Source: Clostridium pasteurianum (lineage in GTDB: Bacteria > Bacillota > Clostridia > Clostridiales > Clostridiaceae). Taken from it: a stretch of DNA of 64,000 nucleotides. The translations under genes were made by a program, and so were the position numbers. A model generated the notes under the pieces. The model had not been told where the DNA came from. It was given only the letters and a program-made list of their open reading frames with translations, and did no database searches. Shown here in pieces: positions 10,155-18,011 of the stretch (positions are counted from its first letter, which is position 1; every line of letters begins with the position of its first letter). The stretch covers positions 3,600,181-3,664,180 of the forward strand of contig NZ_MCGV01000001.1 in the NCBI RefSeq assembly GCF_001705235.1. Direction: 5' to 3'.

Positions 10155-10181
10155 AGGGGTGTTGATAAGATCAACACCCTT
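10155..10181. terminator. Terminator after the giant signalling gene
   Basis: A 12-bp stem AGGGGTGTTGAT/ATCAACACCCTT (one G-U pair) with a 3-base loop is followed by an AT-rich tail. The rest of 10182-10376 holds no gene that I can support. Confidence 0.7.
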
Positions 10182-10376
10182 ATATAAAAATTAAAAAATC
10201 GAGGGGAAATTGACTTATAAAAGTTAAAAATAAATTATAGATAATTATAAAAATACCTCTCATAAATATTTTTAGTCCCTTATCCATAAAATAATAGAAT
10301 GTAAAGTGAATAAAGTTACTTTTTAAAAGATAATTATTAAAATGTATTTCTAACTGCACTTATATTATACTTCATT

Positions 10377-10416
10377 ATTTCCAAAAAGTAAATAATGAAA
10401 TTTACTTTTTGGAAAT
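10377..10416. promoter_or_regulatory. 17-bp perfect palindrome upstream of the lipoprotein gene
   Basis: ATTTCCAAAAAGTAAAT at 10377-10393 is repeated exactly in inverted orientation at 10400-10416 around a 6-base loop. It ends 35 bases before the ATG of the ComEC-like lipoprotein gene. It could be an operator or a leader hairpin. It lacks a T-run and is not a typical terminator. Confidence 0.5.
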
Positions 10417-10451
10417 TTAGTAGTAATTTTGATAAAAATGGAGGAAAGTCG

Positions 10452-11360
10452 ATGAAAAGGATAAAAATTTATGCTCTTGTACTAGTATGCATAGTAGTGT
10501 CTCTTTGTGGGTGCTCCAAGAATTATTATAATATATTTTCAAATAATATTAAAACTGATAATAAAGTTTATAGTAGTAAATTTAAAGTACACTACATAGA
10601 CGTTGGTCAAGGTGACAGCATATTGATTCAAAGTGGAGAAAAAAATATGCTAATTGATACAGGTACAAATGAATCCCAGGGAGATCTTATAAGATATCTG
10701 AAGAAGCAGAAGGTAGAGGAAATAAATTATATGGTATTGACTCATCCTCATGAAGATCATATAGGTGGTGCAGATAAGGTTATAAAAAAGTTTAAAGTGG
10801 ATAAAGTTTATATGAACAGTATAACTACCAATACAAGAACCTTTAGAGATTTGATTTATGCAATGAGAGATAAAGGATTAAAGGCTAATGAAGCCCATCG
10901 GGATTCTTTTAGTTTAGGAAAAGCCAGATGTGATATATATGGTCCTTTAGGTACAATTGTGGGAAATTTAAACACATATTCCATAATTGTAAAAATAACA
11001 TATGGAGAAAATAAATTTTTATTCACAGGTGATACCCAGAGTACTAATGAAAATGAAATGATTAATAAAGGATATGATTTAAGCTCTGATGTTTTAAAAA
11101 TTGCCCATCATGGAAGTAGAACTTCATCTAGTGATGAATTTTTAAATTATATAGATCCTAAATATGCAGTTATAAGTTGTGGTAAGGGTAATGACTATGG
11201 ACATCCACACAAGCAAACCGTTGACAAATTAAAAAAAAGGCATATACCAGTCTATAGAACGGATGAGAATGGTACTATAGTATGTACTAGCGATGGAAAA
11301 AATATAAAGTTTAGTTGTACTCCGGGGGATTATAAATCTGGTGAAAGAAATTATAGGTAA
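10452..11360 (+). CDS. ComEC-like metallo-beta-lactamase lipoprotein
   Basis: The 302-residue protein begins with a lipoprotein signal whose lipobox SLCGC places the modified cysteine at residue 21. It is therefore anchored on the outside of the membrane. The rest is a metallo-beta-lactamase domain of the ComEC/Rec2 C-terminal type. It has HYIDVGQGDS at about 47-56 and the metal motif HPHEDH at 98-103. Further ligand regions are FTGD, AHHGS and the late GHPH. Relatives are extracellular nucleases or phosphodiesterases, so DNA or nucleotide hydrolysis is plausible but unproven. The start at ATG 10452 follows GGAGGAAAG and gives a clean signal peptide; an upstream in-frame ATG at 10395 lies in the palindrome and is unlikely. 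Confidence 0.85.
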   Translation: MKRIKIYALVLVCIVVSLCGCSKNYYNIFSNNIKTDNKVYSSKFKVHYIDVGQGDSILIQSGEKNMLIDTGTNESQGDLIRYLKKQKVEEINYMVLTHPHEDHIGGADKVIKKFKVDKVYMNSITTNTRTFRDLIYAMRDKGLKANEAHRDSFSLGKARCDIYGPLGTIVGNLNTYSIIVKITYGENKFLFTGDTQSTNENEMINKGYDLSSDVLKIAHHGSRTSSSDEFLNYIDPKYAVISCGKGNDYGHPHKQTVDKLKKRHIPVYRTDENGTIVCTSDGKNIKFSCTPGDYKSGERNYR

Positions 11361-11447
11361 AAAAGTGCATTGCTTTGTGTCAAGATATAGTGTATTTGCA
11401 TATATAATTTATTGTCGATAGAAATAAGTTATATGGGAGTGATAAAT

Positions 11448-12437
11448 TTGAAGGGAATTGATATTTATTCAGGACAGGGTAGTGTTGATTTTTCTAAAGT
11501 TAAGTCAAGTGGAGTAGATATTGTTTATATAAAAGCTACTGAAGGGGTGACTTATACAGATAGAACTGTTCTGGAATTTTATAAAAGAGCTAAAGATGCA
11601 GGATTTAAAGTAGGGTTTTATCATTTTCTGAGAAACAATAATCCCATAAATGAAGCAGAGCACTTTTTATCAGCAATATCAGGGATGAATTATGATTGCA
11701 AGCTCGCTATTGATGTAGAGGTGACATTAGGACAAACTGTTGATACTATAAGTTCTAATGTGAGAAAATTTGCTGATTATTTAATAAGCAAAGGAATAGA
11801 TGTATGTATATACACTTATACAAGTTTTTATAAAAATAATCTAAATAGTAATGTTAAGAATATACCATTATGGATAGCAGAGTATGGTGTGACACAGCCT
11901 AATATAAGTACAGCATACGTTGGATTTCAATATTCTGAAACAGGTAGAATTAATGGTATAAGTGGCAGTGTTGATTTAAATGAATTCAATGATGGTATTT
12001 TTATAAATTCAAAAAGTTTAGGTGTGGTTTCATCAACACCCGTTATAACAGTTAATGATACAGTAAAGATAATACAAAGTCAGCTTAATACACTTTTGAA
12101 AAAGAATCTTGCGGTTGATGGGATAAATGGTTATAATACGACCGCTGTTATAAAAGAATTTCAAGGAATTATGGGACTTGTAAGAGATGGAATTTGGGGC
12201 TCTAAAACGGTTGCAGCCATTACTGAAATTTTTTCAAGACCTTTAGATGGGATTAAATATAGACATTATGAATATGCCACTAGATATATCCAATATAGAG
12301 TTGGTGGTAATATAGATGGAGTCTATGGAAATGCAACTGAGGATAATGTCAAGGCATGGCAAGCAAAGCATAATTTAAATGCAGATGGAATTGTAGGAGG
12401 TATTACCTGGAGTAAATTTCTGGATGAAAATTGTTAA
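11448..12437 (+). CDS. lyc: Autolytic lysozyme, GH25 plus two peptidoglycan-binding repeats
   Basis: The 329-residue protein cleaves the beta-1,4 bond between N-acetylmuramic acid and N-acetylglucosamine. Residues 1-195 form the glycoside hydrolase 25 domain, opening with KGIDIYSGQG. Candidate acidic residues are D5, D89 and E91 (AIDVEV). The C-terminal 120 residues contain two PG_binding_1 repeats, recognisable by VDGINGYNT and IDGVYGNAT. It resembles the Lyc autolysin of C. acetobutylicum as I remember it, including the absence of a signal peptide. The TTG at 11448 is chosen because GGGAGTGA lies five bases before it and it places the first strand at the terminus. The gene stands alone and ends in a terminator. 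Confidence 0.88.
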   Translation: MKGIDIYSGQGSVDFSKVKSSGVDIVYIKATEGVTYTDRTVLEFYKRAKDAGFKVGFYHFLRNNNPINEAEHFLSAISGMNYDCKLAIDVEVTLGQTVDTISSNVRKFADYLISKGIDVCIYTYTSFYKNNLNSNVKNIPLWIAEYGVTQPNISTAYVGFQYSETGRINGISGSVDLNEFNDGIFINSKSLGVVSSTPVITVNDTVKIIQSQLNTLLKKNLAVDGINGYNTTAVIKEFQGIMGLVRDGIWGSKTVAAITEIFSRPLDGIKYRHYEYATRYIQYRVGGNIDGVYGNATEDNVKAWQAKHNLNADGIVGGITWSKFLDENC

Positions 12438-12548
12438 ATTATTGTTTACAGATAATACTCAATTTTGACAACAAATTGACACGGAAAAATATTAAAATAT
12501 AAATGTAATTAAGAAAAAATTTATTCCCCCCGAATAAATTAAACATTA

Positions 12549-12577
12549 AAGCAGTTCGTATTCGAACTGCTTATTTT
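12549..12577. terminator. Bidirectional terminator between lyc and the HD-GYP gene
   Basis: AAGCAGTTCG pairs perfectly with CGAACTGCTT around a 4-base loop and is followed by ATTTTTG. It lies between two convergent genes. Confidence 0.85.
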
Positions 12578-12612
12578 TGTATATGAAATTAAAAATTATT
12601 ATTTAATATAAT

Positions 12613-13656
12613 TTAAATAACTAAAGACTTAACATATAATTCTTTCTCTTTTTTTAGATCCAAAAATCCATCATCAGTAAGAAGTAGAGGCTTTGTTAAA
12701 TCTTCTATGTCAATTTTAATAATCTTACAAGAGCGATCATCATTTAAAATAACACTTTCACCCATATAATAATTAATAACGTGATTTAAAAACATGTTAC
12801 AATAAGGGCAATCTAATTTGTTTAGACTTTCTTCTTTTATAATTTTTAAGGCATCAAAAGGTCCATTATTAGTATCAGAATTTATTTTATCAAAGGTATC
12901 TGCAATTGCTATTATTTTTGCAAATTTGTGGATTTTAGCATCTTTAATTCCAAGTGGGTAACCTGAACCGTCATTTCTTTCATGGTGCATAAGTACACCT
13001 AAACCAACATTGGGATTTATATACGGAATTTCTTTGACAAGATGGTAAGCTATAACTGGATGGGTTTTATATACTGCATATTCCTCTTGAGTGAGCTTAC
13101 CTTCTTTATTTAATATATCATTACTTATTTGAGTTTTTCCAAAATCATGGAGCAATGCAGAATAAATCAATAAATTTGTTTCTTCTTCACTTAATCCAAG
13201 CCATTTTCCTAAGATAAAACTAATGGCAGCTACGTTAACACTATGTTTGTAGATATCATTTTGACTTCCGTAGAAAATAACATTTTTAATAACTAAGCCT
13301 GTAGCTTCAAATTCTACCTGTAATCTCTTTGAGAATTTTCGTACGCTTTCTATACCGTTAGTTTTTAATTGGTTAATGTTATTAAAAATATCTTCTAGAT
13401 CTGAAGAAAACTCATTAAAAGTAGCTTTGAGCTCTTGTATTGTTTTGGCTTTACATGGTGCAGGTTCAGAGTCTTCTTCATCAATGTATACTTCTATTTT
13501 ATTTACTATATAAGTATTCTTTAATTTTTTTATAGCTAATTCTGTTATTTGAGCACCATTTGTAAGTAGTGCTTTTTCTTCAAACTTTATATTATCTGCT
13601 GATATCATGCCTGGTTTTAATTCGTCAATTGGTAATAGTTTTTTTATTCTTGGCAT
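12613..13656 (-). CDS. HD-GYP domain protein, probable c-di-GMP phosphodiesterase
   Basis: The 347-residue protein has a small N-terminal domain (about 1-60, like the segment that often precedes HD-GYP domains), a helical linker, and an HD-GYP domain. Metal-binding residues are visible at H138, H170-D171 (HDFGK), H199 and H224-H225. The signature HHERNDGSGYP is at 224-234. All core ligands are kept, so hydrolysis of c-di-GMP to pGpG or GMP is likely. It could oppose the GGDEF protein encoded at 4745-10096. The ATG has AGGGAGTGA upstream. There is no signal peptide, so it is cytoplasmic. Confidence 0.85.
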   Translation of the reverse strand: MPRIKKLLPIDELKPGMISADNIKFEEKALLTNGAQITELAIKKLKNTYIVNKIEVYIDEEDSEPAPCKAKTIQELKATFNEFSSDLEDIFNNINQLKTNGIESVRKFSKRLQVEFEATGLVIKNVIFYGSQNDIYKHSVNVAAISFILGKWLGLSEEETNLLIYSALLHDFGKTQISNDILNKEGKLTQEEYAVYKTHPVIAYHLVKEIPYINPNVGLGVLMHHERNDGSGYPLGIKDAKIHKFAKIIAIADTFDKINSDTNNGPFDALKIIKEESLNKLDCPYCNMFLNHVINYYMGESVILNDDRSCKIIKIDIEDLTKPLLLTDDGFLDLKKEKELYVKSLVI

Positions 13657-13952
13657 ATTAAATTCACTCCCTAGGTAATAGTTTCTATAGTAATAAATAA
13701 CAACTATGTATATGTTATCGGTCTTTATGAGTAATTCTATATATATTTAATATAGAAATTAACTTTTATTTATAAAATTATTTAATTTGCTTCAATTTAT
13801 AATTTAATCGCAATATAAATGCAATATTATTGTAAGTTTAAAAATCATTAAGAGTTAGAATATATTAAAATTCATTAAATATTGCAGTTTTTAAATAAGT
13901 ACGATATTATTTATATGTATATCTATTAATATTAGCGGAGGGGAATATAATA

Positions 13953-14774
13953 ATGAATAATACATATAAGTCTGATAAAAAGGTGACTATTTTAGCCATT
14001 TTGCTATTTGTTATTACAGTAGCGGTAATAATAAGTGGTGTAGAGTATGATAAAAAAAGAGATGCAAAGAACGAAAAAGCCATTGCAGCATATCAAAAAA
14101 AGGAACTCGGTCAGGCGAAAGAGAAAAATAGCACAGGAAAGGTTAAAGAGAGTAAAGATGTGAAAACGATTGGTAAAGGCAAGAGCATTAAATATTTATC
14201 TATAGGGGATAGTGTTACATTAGGATATGGTGCATCTTCACAGGATAGCTTTTTTACAAATAGGTTAGGAACTTTAATTACAAATAATATGGGATTTCAG
14301 GTACAAAAGAACAATATAGCTAAACGTGGAGAACTTTTATCAGAGGCACTTAATGATGTAAGTCAAATAAATAGTTGGTCTCCGGATTTAATTACTATTG
14401 AATATGGAACAAATGATTCTAATACTGAAAATAATGTATCACCAGCTGTATTTGAAAATGAACTCAATACTTTACTTGATGGCATCACTACTAAAGTGAA
14501 TCGAAAACCAACAATAGTTTTAATGACAACCTGGAATGTTAGTTATGGACAAAGATATGATGATATAATAACTAATATTGGAAAGCAGAGAAATATACCT
14601 GTTGTCAATATGAAGGACATATATTCAAATAAGACTAATGTATGTACAGCTGGAAATAAAACCTTTTATGGTGTAAGTGATGATTTTAGTCCAAATGATA
14701 AAGGGATGGAAGCTATAGCTAATGTTTTGTATCAAAAGGTACAACCTTTATTGTATGAAAAAGCTAGCAAATAA
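13953..14774 (+). CDS. Membrane-anchored SGNH/GDSL-family protein with altered catalytic His
   Basis: 273 residues: one N-terminal transmembrane helix (about 11-30), a charged Lys/Glu-rich stalk to residue 78, then an outward-facing SGNH hydrolase fold. Block I is GDSVT (Ser87), and block III is YGTNDS (G152, N154, D155). In block V the usual DxxHPN reads DDFSPND (243-249), so the catalytic His is replaced by Ser246. Family members deacetylate or hydrolyse esters on cell-wall polymers or lipids. Here activity is uncertain unless another residue substitutes. GGAGGGG precedes the ATG. The gene appears monocistronic and is followed by a 13-bp hairpin. Confidence 0.75.
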   Translation: MNNTYKSDKKVTILAILLFVITVAVIISGVEYDKKRDAKNEKAIAAYQKKELGQAKEKNSTGKVKESKDVKTIGKGKSIKYLSIGDSVTLGYGASSQDSFFTNRLGTLITNNMGFQVQKNNIAKRGELLSEALNDVSQINSWSPDLITIEYGTNDSNTENNVSPAVFENELNTLLDGITTKVNRKPTIVLMTTWNVSYGQRYDDIITNIGKQRNIPVVNMKDIYSNKTNVCTAGNKTFYGVSDDFSPNDKGMEAIANVLYQKVQPLLYEKASK

Positions 14775-14864
14775 TTAATACTAATACATATAAAAATTTG
14801 ATAACTATTTGTTTTTTATATTCAAATATTAAAGAAAATATTTTTTAAATGAGTTTAAAAATTA

Positions 14865-14924
14865 GTGGTATTAAAATGAATGAAATAACGTACGTAGTTA
14901 TTAGGATATTGATTTTAATACCAC
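14865..14924. terminator. Long hairpin downstream of the SGNH gene
   Basis: GTGGTATTAAAAT pairs perfectly with ATTTTAATACCAC. A second small palindrome around AACGTACGTAGTT sits inside the loop. There is no T-run, so it may be a structured 3' end rather than a classical terminator. Confidence 0.5.
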
Positions 14925-15040
14925 ATTTATTATGATGGTTTTAAAATTAATATAACTTTTTTTAAGTGGTAAGTCTGATATAAAAAGTCAGGCTCGATTG
15001 AAATAGTATGTTACGAAAAGAAATTATTTAATAAGAAATT

Positions 15041-15133
15041 TTATTCAATAATTATATTTAAGATTATTAGACCTGCACATGTTAAGCTTGTATATAATAA
15101 AAAATCTAATTTGCTAAAGGAATTAATTTTCAT
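15041..15133 (-). CDS. Putative 30-residue hydrophobic peptide
   Basis: The frame encodes 30 residues with a polar start (MKINSFSKLDF) and a hydrophobic C-terminal half containing LIILNIII, enough for a short transmembrane segment. AGAGGTG lies seven bases before the ATG, which is a good clostridial ribosome binding site. It sits alone in the 615-base interval between the SGNH gene and a lipoprotein gene, on the opposite strand. I do not recognise a family. It could be a small membrane peptide or chance; the ribosome binding site is the main support. Confidence 0.4.
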   Translation of the reverse strand: MKINSFSKLDFLLYTSLTCAGLIILNIIIE

Positions 15134-15389
15134 TTTATCACCTCTATTTAAAGTATTTACAATTATATTAATAATATTCATATCTTAAGATGATGTATTT
15201 AAGAAAGTTAACCCTTGAATGTAAAATGATGTAATGATATCAAAATTAATAGAAATAATTAAATTTAAGGAGATAAAGCAATCAAAATATTATATTAAGA
15301 TACAATGTCATTCCAAAATGTATTATACTCAAATGTAATAATATGTTATAATCTTTTTAACAAAGTGTTAACAAGGGGGAATGATTACA

Positions 15390-16214
15390 TTGAAAAAAAT
15401 TAAATCAAGTATGGTAATAGTAATGCTTATATTAAGTATTGCTTTAGTAGGTTGCGTAAATTCAGGAGCTCAAAGCAAAAAAAGTAGTACTGAAAAATCA
15501 AATAAACTTTTAACTAAAAGTGAATTTGGACAAATGTTTTCGAATGCAAATAAATTTGAAGGTAGAAAAGTAGATTATTATGCTAAAGTATCTGTAGATC
15601 CAGAAAAGGACAGCAATGTAACATATATACAAGCTTTTGCTGATCCGGATAATTCAGAACAGAATACTATAGTTAAAATAAAAAATCCTAATTTTGATGT
15701 AAAAAAAGATGACATTATACATGTAGTTGGTAAAGTAGTCGAGAAGCATGAAGGAAAAAATGCATTTGGAGGAGACATAGTAGCACCAGTTATAAGTGCA
15801 AGTAAAATTGAAAAAACAGATTATGCAACTGCGTTTGATCCAGCTAAAAAAACTATAACTGTAAATAAACAAATTAACCAGAATGGTTATGTAGTACAGC
15901 TAAATAAAGTTGAATTTGGAACTAAAAATACTAGAGTATATGTAACTGTAACTAATAGTTCTAATGCTCAAATAAACTTTAATACATTTGAAGCTAAAGC
16001 AACTCAAGGAGATAAGCAATATGATGTTGATAGTGGTGACCTTAATTATCCTGAGATGAAGACAGAAATACTTCCAGGAGTAAAAGAAGACGGAATCATT
16101 ATATTTAAACCTATAGATTATAATGGCGAAAATATTAAATTTATTTTCACAGGCTCATCTGATGATTTTGAGCAGCAATTTACTCCATTTACTTTTGATG
16201 TTAATGTAAAATAA
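15390..16214 (+). CDS. Lipoprotein with two beta domains, function unknown
   Basis: The 274-residue protein has a lipoprotein signal ending in ALVGC, so it is anchored outside the membrane. After a Ser/Lys-rich linker, residues of about 45-130 resemble an OB-like beta barrel (FEGRKVDYYAKV then DIIHVVGKV). The C-terminal part from about 150 resembles the immunoglobulin-like DUF4352 type of domain (VVQLNKVEFG, VYVTVTNSS, PGVKEDGIIIF). Such domains are common in Firmicute surface lipoproteins of unknown role. TTG 15390 is chosen because GGGGG lies ten bases before it and it gives a normal signal peptide; ATG 15381 is too close to that site. TATAAT at 15347-15352 is a likely -10 box. Confidence 0.75.
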   Translation: MKKIKSSMVIVMLILSIALVGCVNSGAQSKKSSTEKSNKLLTKSEFGQMFSNANKFEGRKVDYYAKVSVDPEKDSNVTYIQAFADPDNSEQNTIVKIKNPNFDVKKDDIIHVVGKVVEKHEGKNAFGGDIVAPVISASKIEKTDYATAFDPAKKTITVNKQINQNGYVVQLNKVEFGTKNTRVYVTVTNSSNAQINFNTFEAKATQGDKQYDVDSGDLNYPEMKTEILPGVKEDGIIIFKPIDYNGENIKFIFTGSSDDFEQQFTPFTFDVNVK

Positions 16215-16251
16215 GTGTTTTATGGAAAGCATGTTTATAAATAAGATTTTT

Positions 16252-16276
16252 AAGAGCTTAGAAATAGGCTCTTTTT
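16252..16276 (+). terminator. Terminator after the lipoprotein gene
   Basis: AAGAGC and GCTCTT flank a loop and are followed directly by a run of T residues, in the right place after the stop at 16214. Confidence 0.65.
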
Positions 16277-16390
16277 TGTATTTGTAAAAAGTAGTGAGTT
16301 TAGTCATGAAATTAGGTATATAATTGCTTTGCTTTTAGTAACTTCTGTACTATAATATACTTTATACAAAAGATTAGGGGAGTGAGGCAA

Positions 16391-16711
16391 ATGGAGAAGA
16401 TAAATAGTGTAATCGGTAATGGATTGCCGCATGTAACAACTAATACTGTGATTTTTGTGATTATTGCAATTGTGGCTCTGTATATTTTTATGAAGGTAAT
16501 GAGCAAAATAATAAAGGTAGTGGCTGTTATAGCCGTTTGCTGGTTTTTATTGATGTCAATTCAAAGCACTAATCTTGCAAACATTCCGATAGTAAAACAG
16601 GCTTATAATACGGTTAATAAAGTTATTCCATCGAAGGAATTGTGGCAAAAGGCTTCTGGATATGTAAATAGTGCAGGTAAAGTTGTTAATGACCTAAAGA
16701 ATTCTAAGTAA
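16391..16711 (+). CDS. Small membrane protein, unknown function
   Basis: About 106 residues with two adjacent hydrophobic helices (roughly 18-35 and 42-58) and a polar, Lys/Asn-rich C-terminal tail. I do not recognise the family. ATG 16391 is preferred because the purine-rich GGGGAGTGAGG lies before it; GTG 16382 is the alternative. The last four codons, including the stop, form the left end of the palindromic element 16701-16896. The present C-terminus may therefore have been set by the arrival of that element. Confidence 0.6.
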   Translation: MEKINSVIGNGLPHVTTNTVIFVIIAIVALYIFMKVMSKIIKVVAVIAVCWFLLMSIQSTNLANIPIVKQAYNTVNKVIPSKELWQKASGYVNSAGKVVNDLKNSK

Positions 16712-16896
16712 CAGTATTTTGAAACGTTAAATATAACTCATAAGACTTTGCTCCAAATAATGAAAATACTAAGAAATTTTAATAACTCGCTGAAAAGAAG
16801 CTCAGACAAATTAAAAATTCTAAGTCTTTTCATTATTTGGAGCAAAGTCCTATTGAGTTATATTTAAATCGTTTCCAAAATACTGTTACTTAGAAT
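16701..16896 (+). repeat. 3'-end palindromic element, copy 1
   Basis: A 196-base near-perfect inverted repeat. The ends ATTCTAAGTAACAGTATTTT and its complement pair over about 26 bases. A second paired block (AAGACTTTGCTCCAAATAAT and complement) encloses an unpaired core that reads AATAACTCGCTG then CTCAGACAAATT. It overlaps the stop codon of the upstream gene. The core reads in the sense direction of that gene. Confidence 0.8.
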
Positions 16897-16938
16897 AGAA
16901 TAAAGGCAAGGCGAATTTTTCTCCGCGCTTTACTTTAA

Positions 16939-17130
16939 AAGGGAATAAACAGTTCATTGGAACGATTTAAAAAAATTCTAATAAATCTTGATAAAAAGTT
17001 GTAAAATACTTAGAGTTTTAATTTGTTTGAGCTTTTTTTCAGCGAGTTATTAAAACTTTTAGTATTTTACAACTTTTTATCTTAGATTTATAGAACTTTT
17101 TTAATGTTCCAATGAACTGTTAATTCCCTT
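16939..17130 (-). repeat. 3'-end palindromic element, copy 2
   Basis: The ends AAGGGAATAAACAGTTCATT and the complement at 17106-17130 pair over 25 bases with one mismatch. On the minus strand the core reads AATAACTCGCTG then CTCAAACAAATT, matching copy 1. The arms differ in sequence from copy 1 but pair with each other. The right end overlaps the stop codon of the minus-strand hydrolase gene. Confidence 0.8.
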
Positions 17131-17935
17131 ATAGTGAATCTATAAATGATTTTATTGTAGCATTAAAGTCATCTGGTTCTTCCCAGAATGGGCAGTGGCT
17201 TGATTTATCAAAGATTTTTATTTTAGAATCTTTGATTTGATCGTTAAGCCAAAAGCCAGCTGCTGGTGGATTAAGTTTTGGATCTCCTCCAAAGGTAATA
17301 AGAGTTGGTACATTTATTTTTTTCACAGTTTCTCTGTAATCCTGGTAAGTTTGATTTAAAACAATTCCTTCAGCTATTACAGGAGGTATCTTCATCATTT
17401 GACTTAAAAAGAATTCAGCATCTTTTTCATTAGGTTCGTGAATCATTAAACCTATTAATTCTTTATAAAAAGGCTCTCTATCTGTTTGAGTTATTTCAGA
17501 TATATCTCTTAGGTCATTTGTAGTCATTACGCCTAATTTCCAATCTGGCCATGCGAAATCTGATGCTGATTGATCTACACATATTAGAGCACCAACTTCA
17601 TCAGGGAACATGTCAAAGTAATCCCAAATTACCATTGAACCCATTGACCAACCAAGTAGAGTAGGCTTTTCTATATTTAGTTCTTTGATTAATTCATGAA
17701 CATCAGAAGCATATGTTTTTACTGTATATCCTTCTAAAGGCTTGTCAGAATCTCCGTGACCTCTAAGATCAACAGCTATAGCATGATATTCTGTATTTTC
17801 AAAGAAGGACATTTGTTTTTGAAAGAAGTTTTTTGAACATAACATTCCATGAACTAAAACAATTGCTTTACCATTCTTATTTCCTGATTCTACGTAATCC
17901 AGTCTTACTCCTGATTTTGTGTAAAAACTACTCAT
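17129..17935 (-). CDS. Alpha/beta hydrolase
   Basis: The 268-residue protein has the classical alpha/beta hydrolase layout. The oxyanion-hole motif HGM is at 29-31 and the nucleophile elbow GWSMGS places Ser97. An acidic residue follows the late strand (ITFGGDP). The catalytic His is in SSHCPFWEEP near the C-terminus. The usual length and all three triad positions are present, so it should be active. The substrate is unknown; haloperoxidase-like and esterase-like enzymes share this pattern. It lies 76 bases downstream of the permease gene on the same strand and may be read with it, but an AT-rich -10-like stretch between them allows separate expression. Confidence 0.8.
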   Translation of the reverse strand: MSSFYTKSGVRLDYVESGNKNGKAIVLVHGMLCSKNFFQKQMSFFENTEYHAIAVDLRGHGDSDKPLEGYTVKTYASDVHELIKELNIEKPTLLGWSMGSMVIWDYFDMFPDEVGALICVDQSASDFAWPDWKLGVMTTNDLRDISEITQTDREPFYKELIGLMIHEPNEKDAEFFLSQMMKIPPVIAEGIVLNQTYQDYRETVKKINVPTLITFGGDPKLNPPAAGFWLNDQIKDSKIKIFDKSSHCPFWEEPDDFNATIKSFIDSL

Positions 17936-18011
17936 TTTAAATCACTCCTTAAATATTTTTCCATAAATTTTATAATTATTATATCAAATAATACCTAAAG
18001 TGGTATATAGA

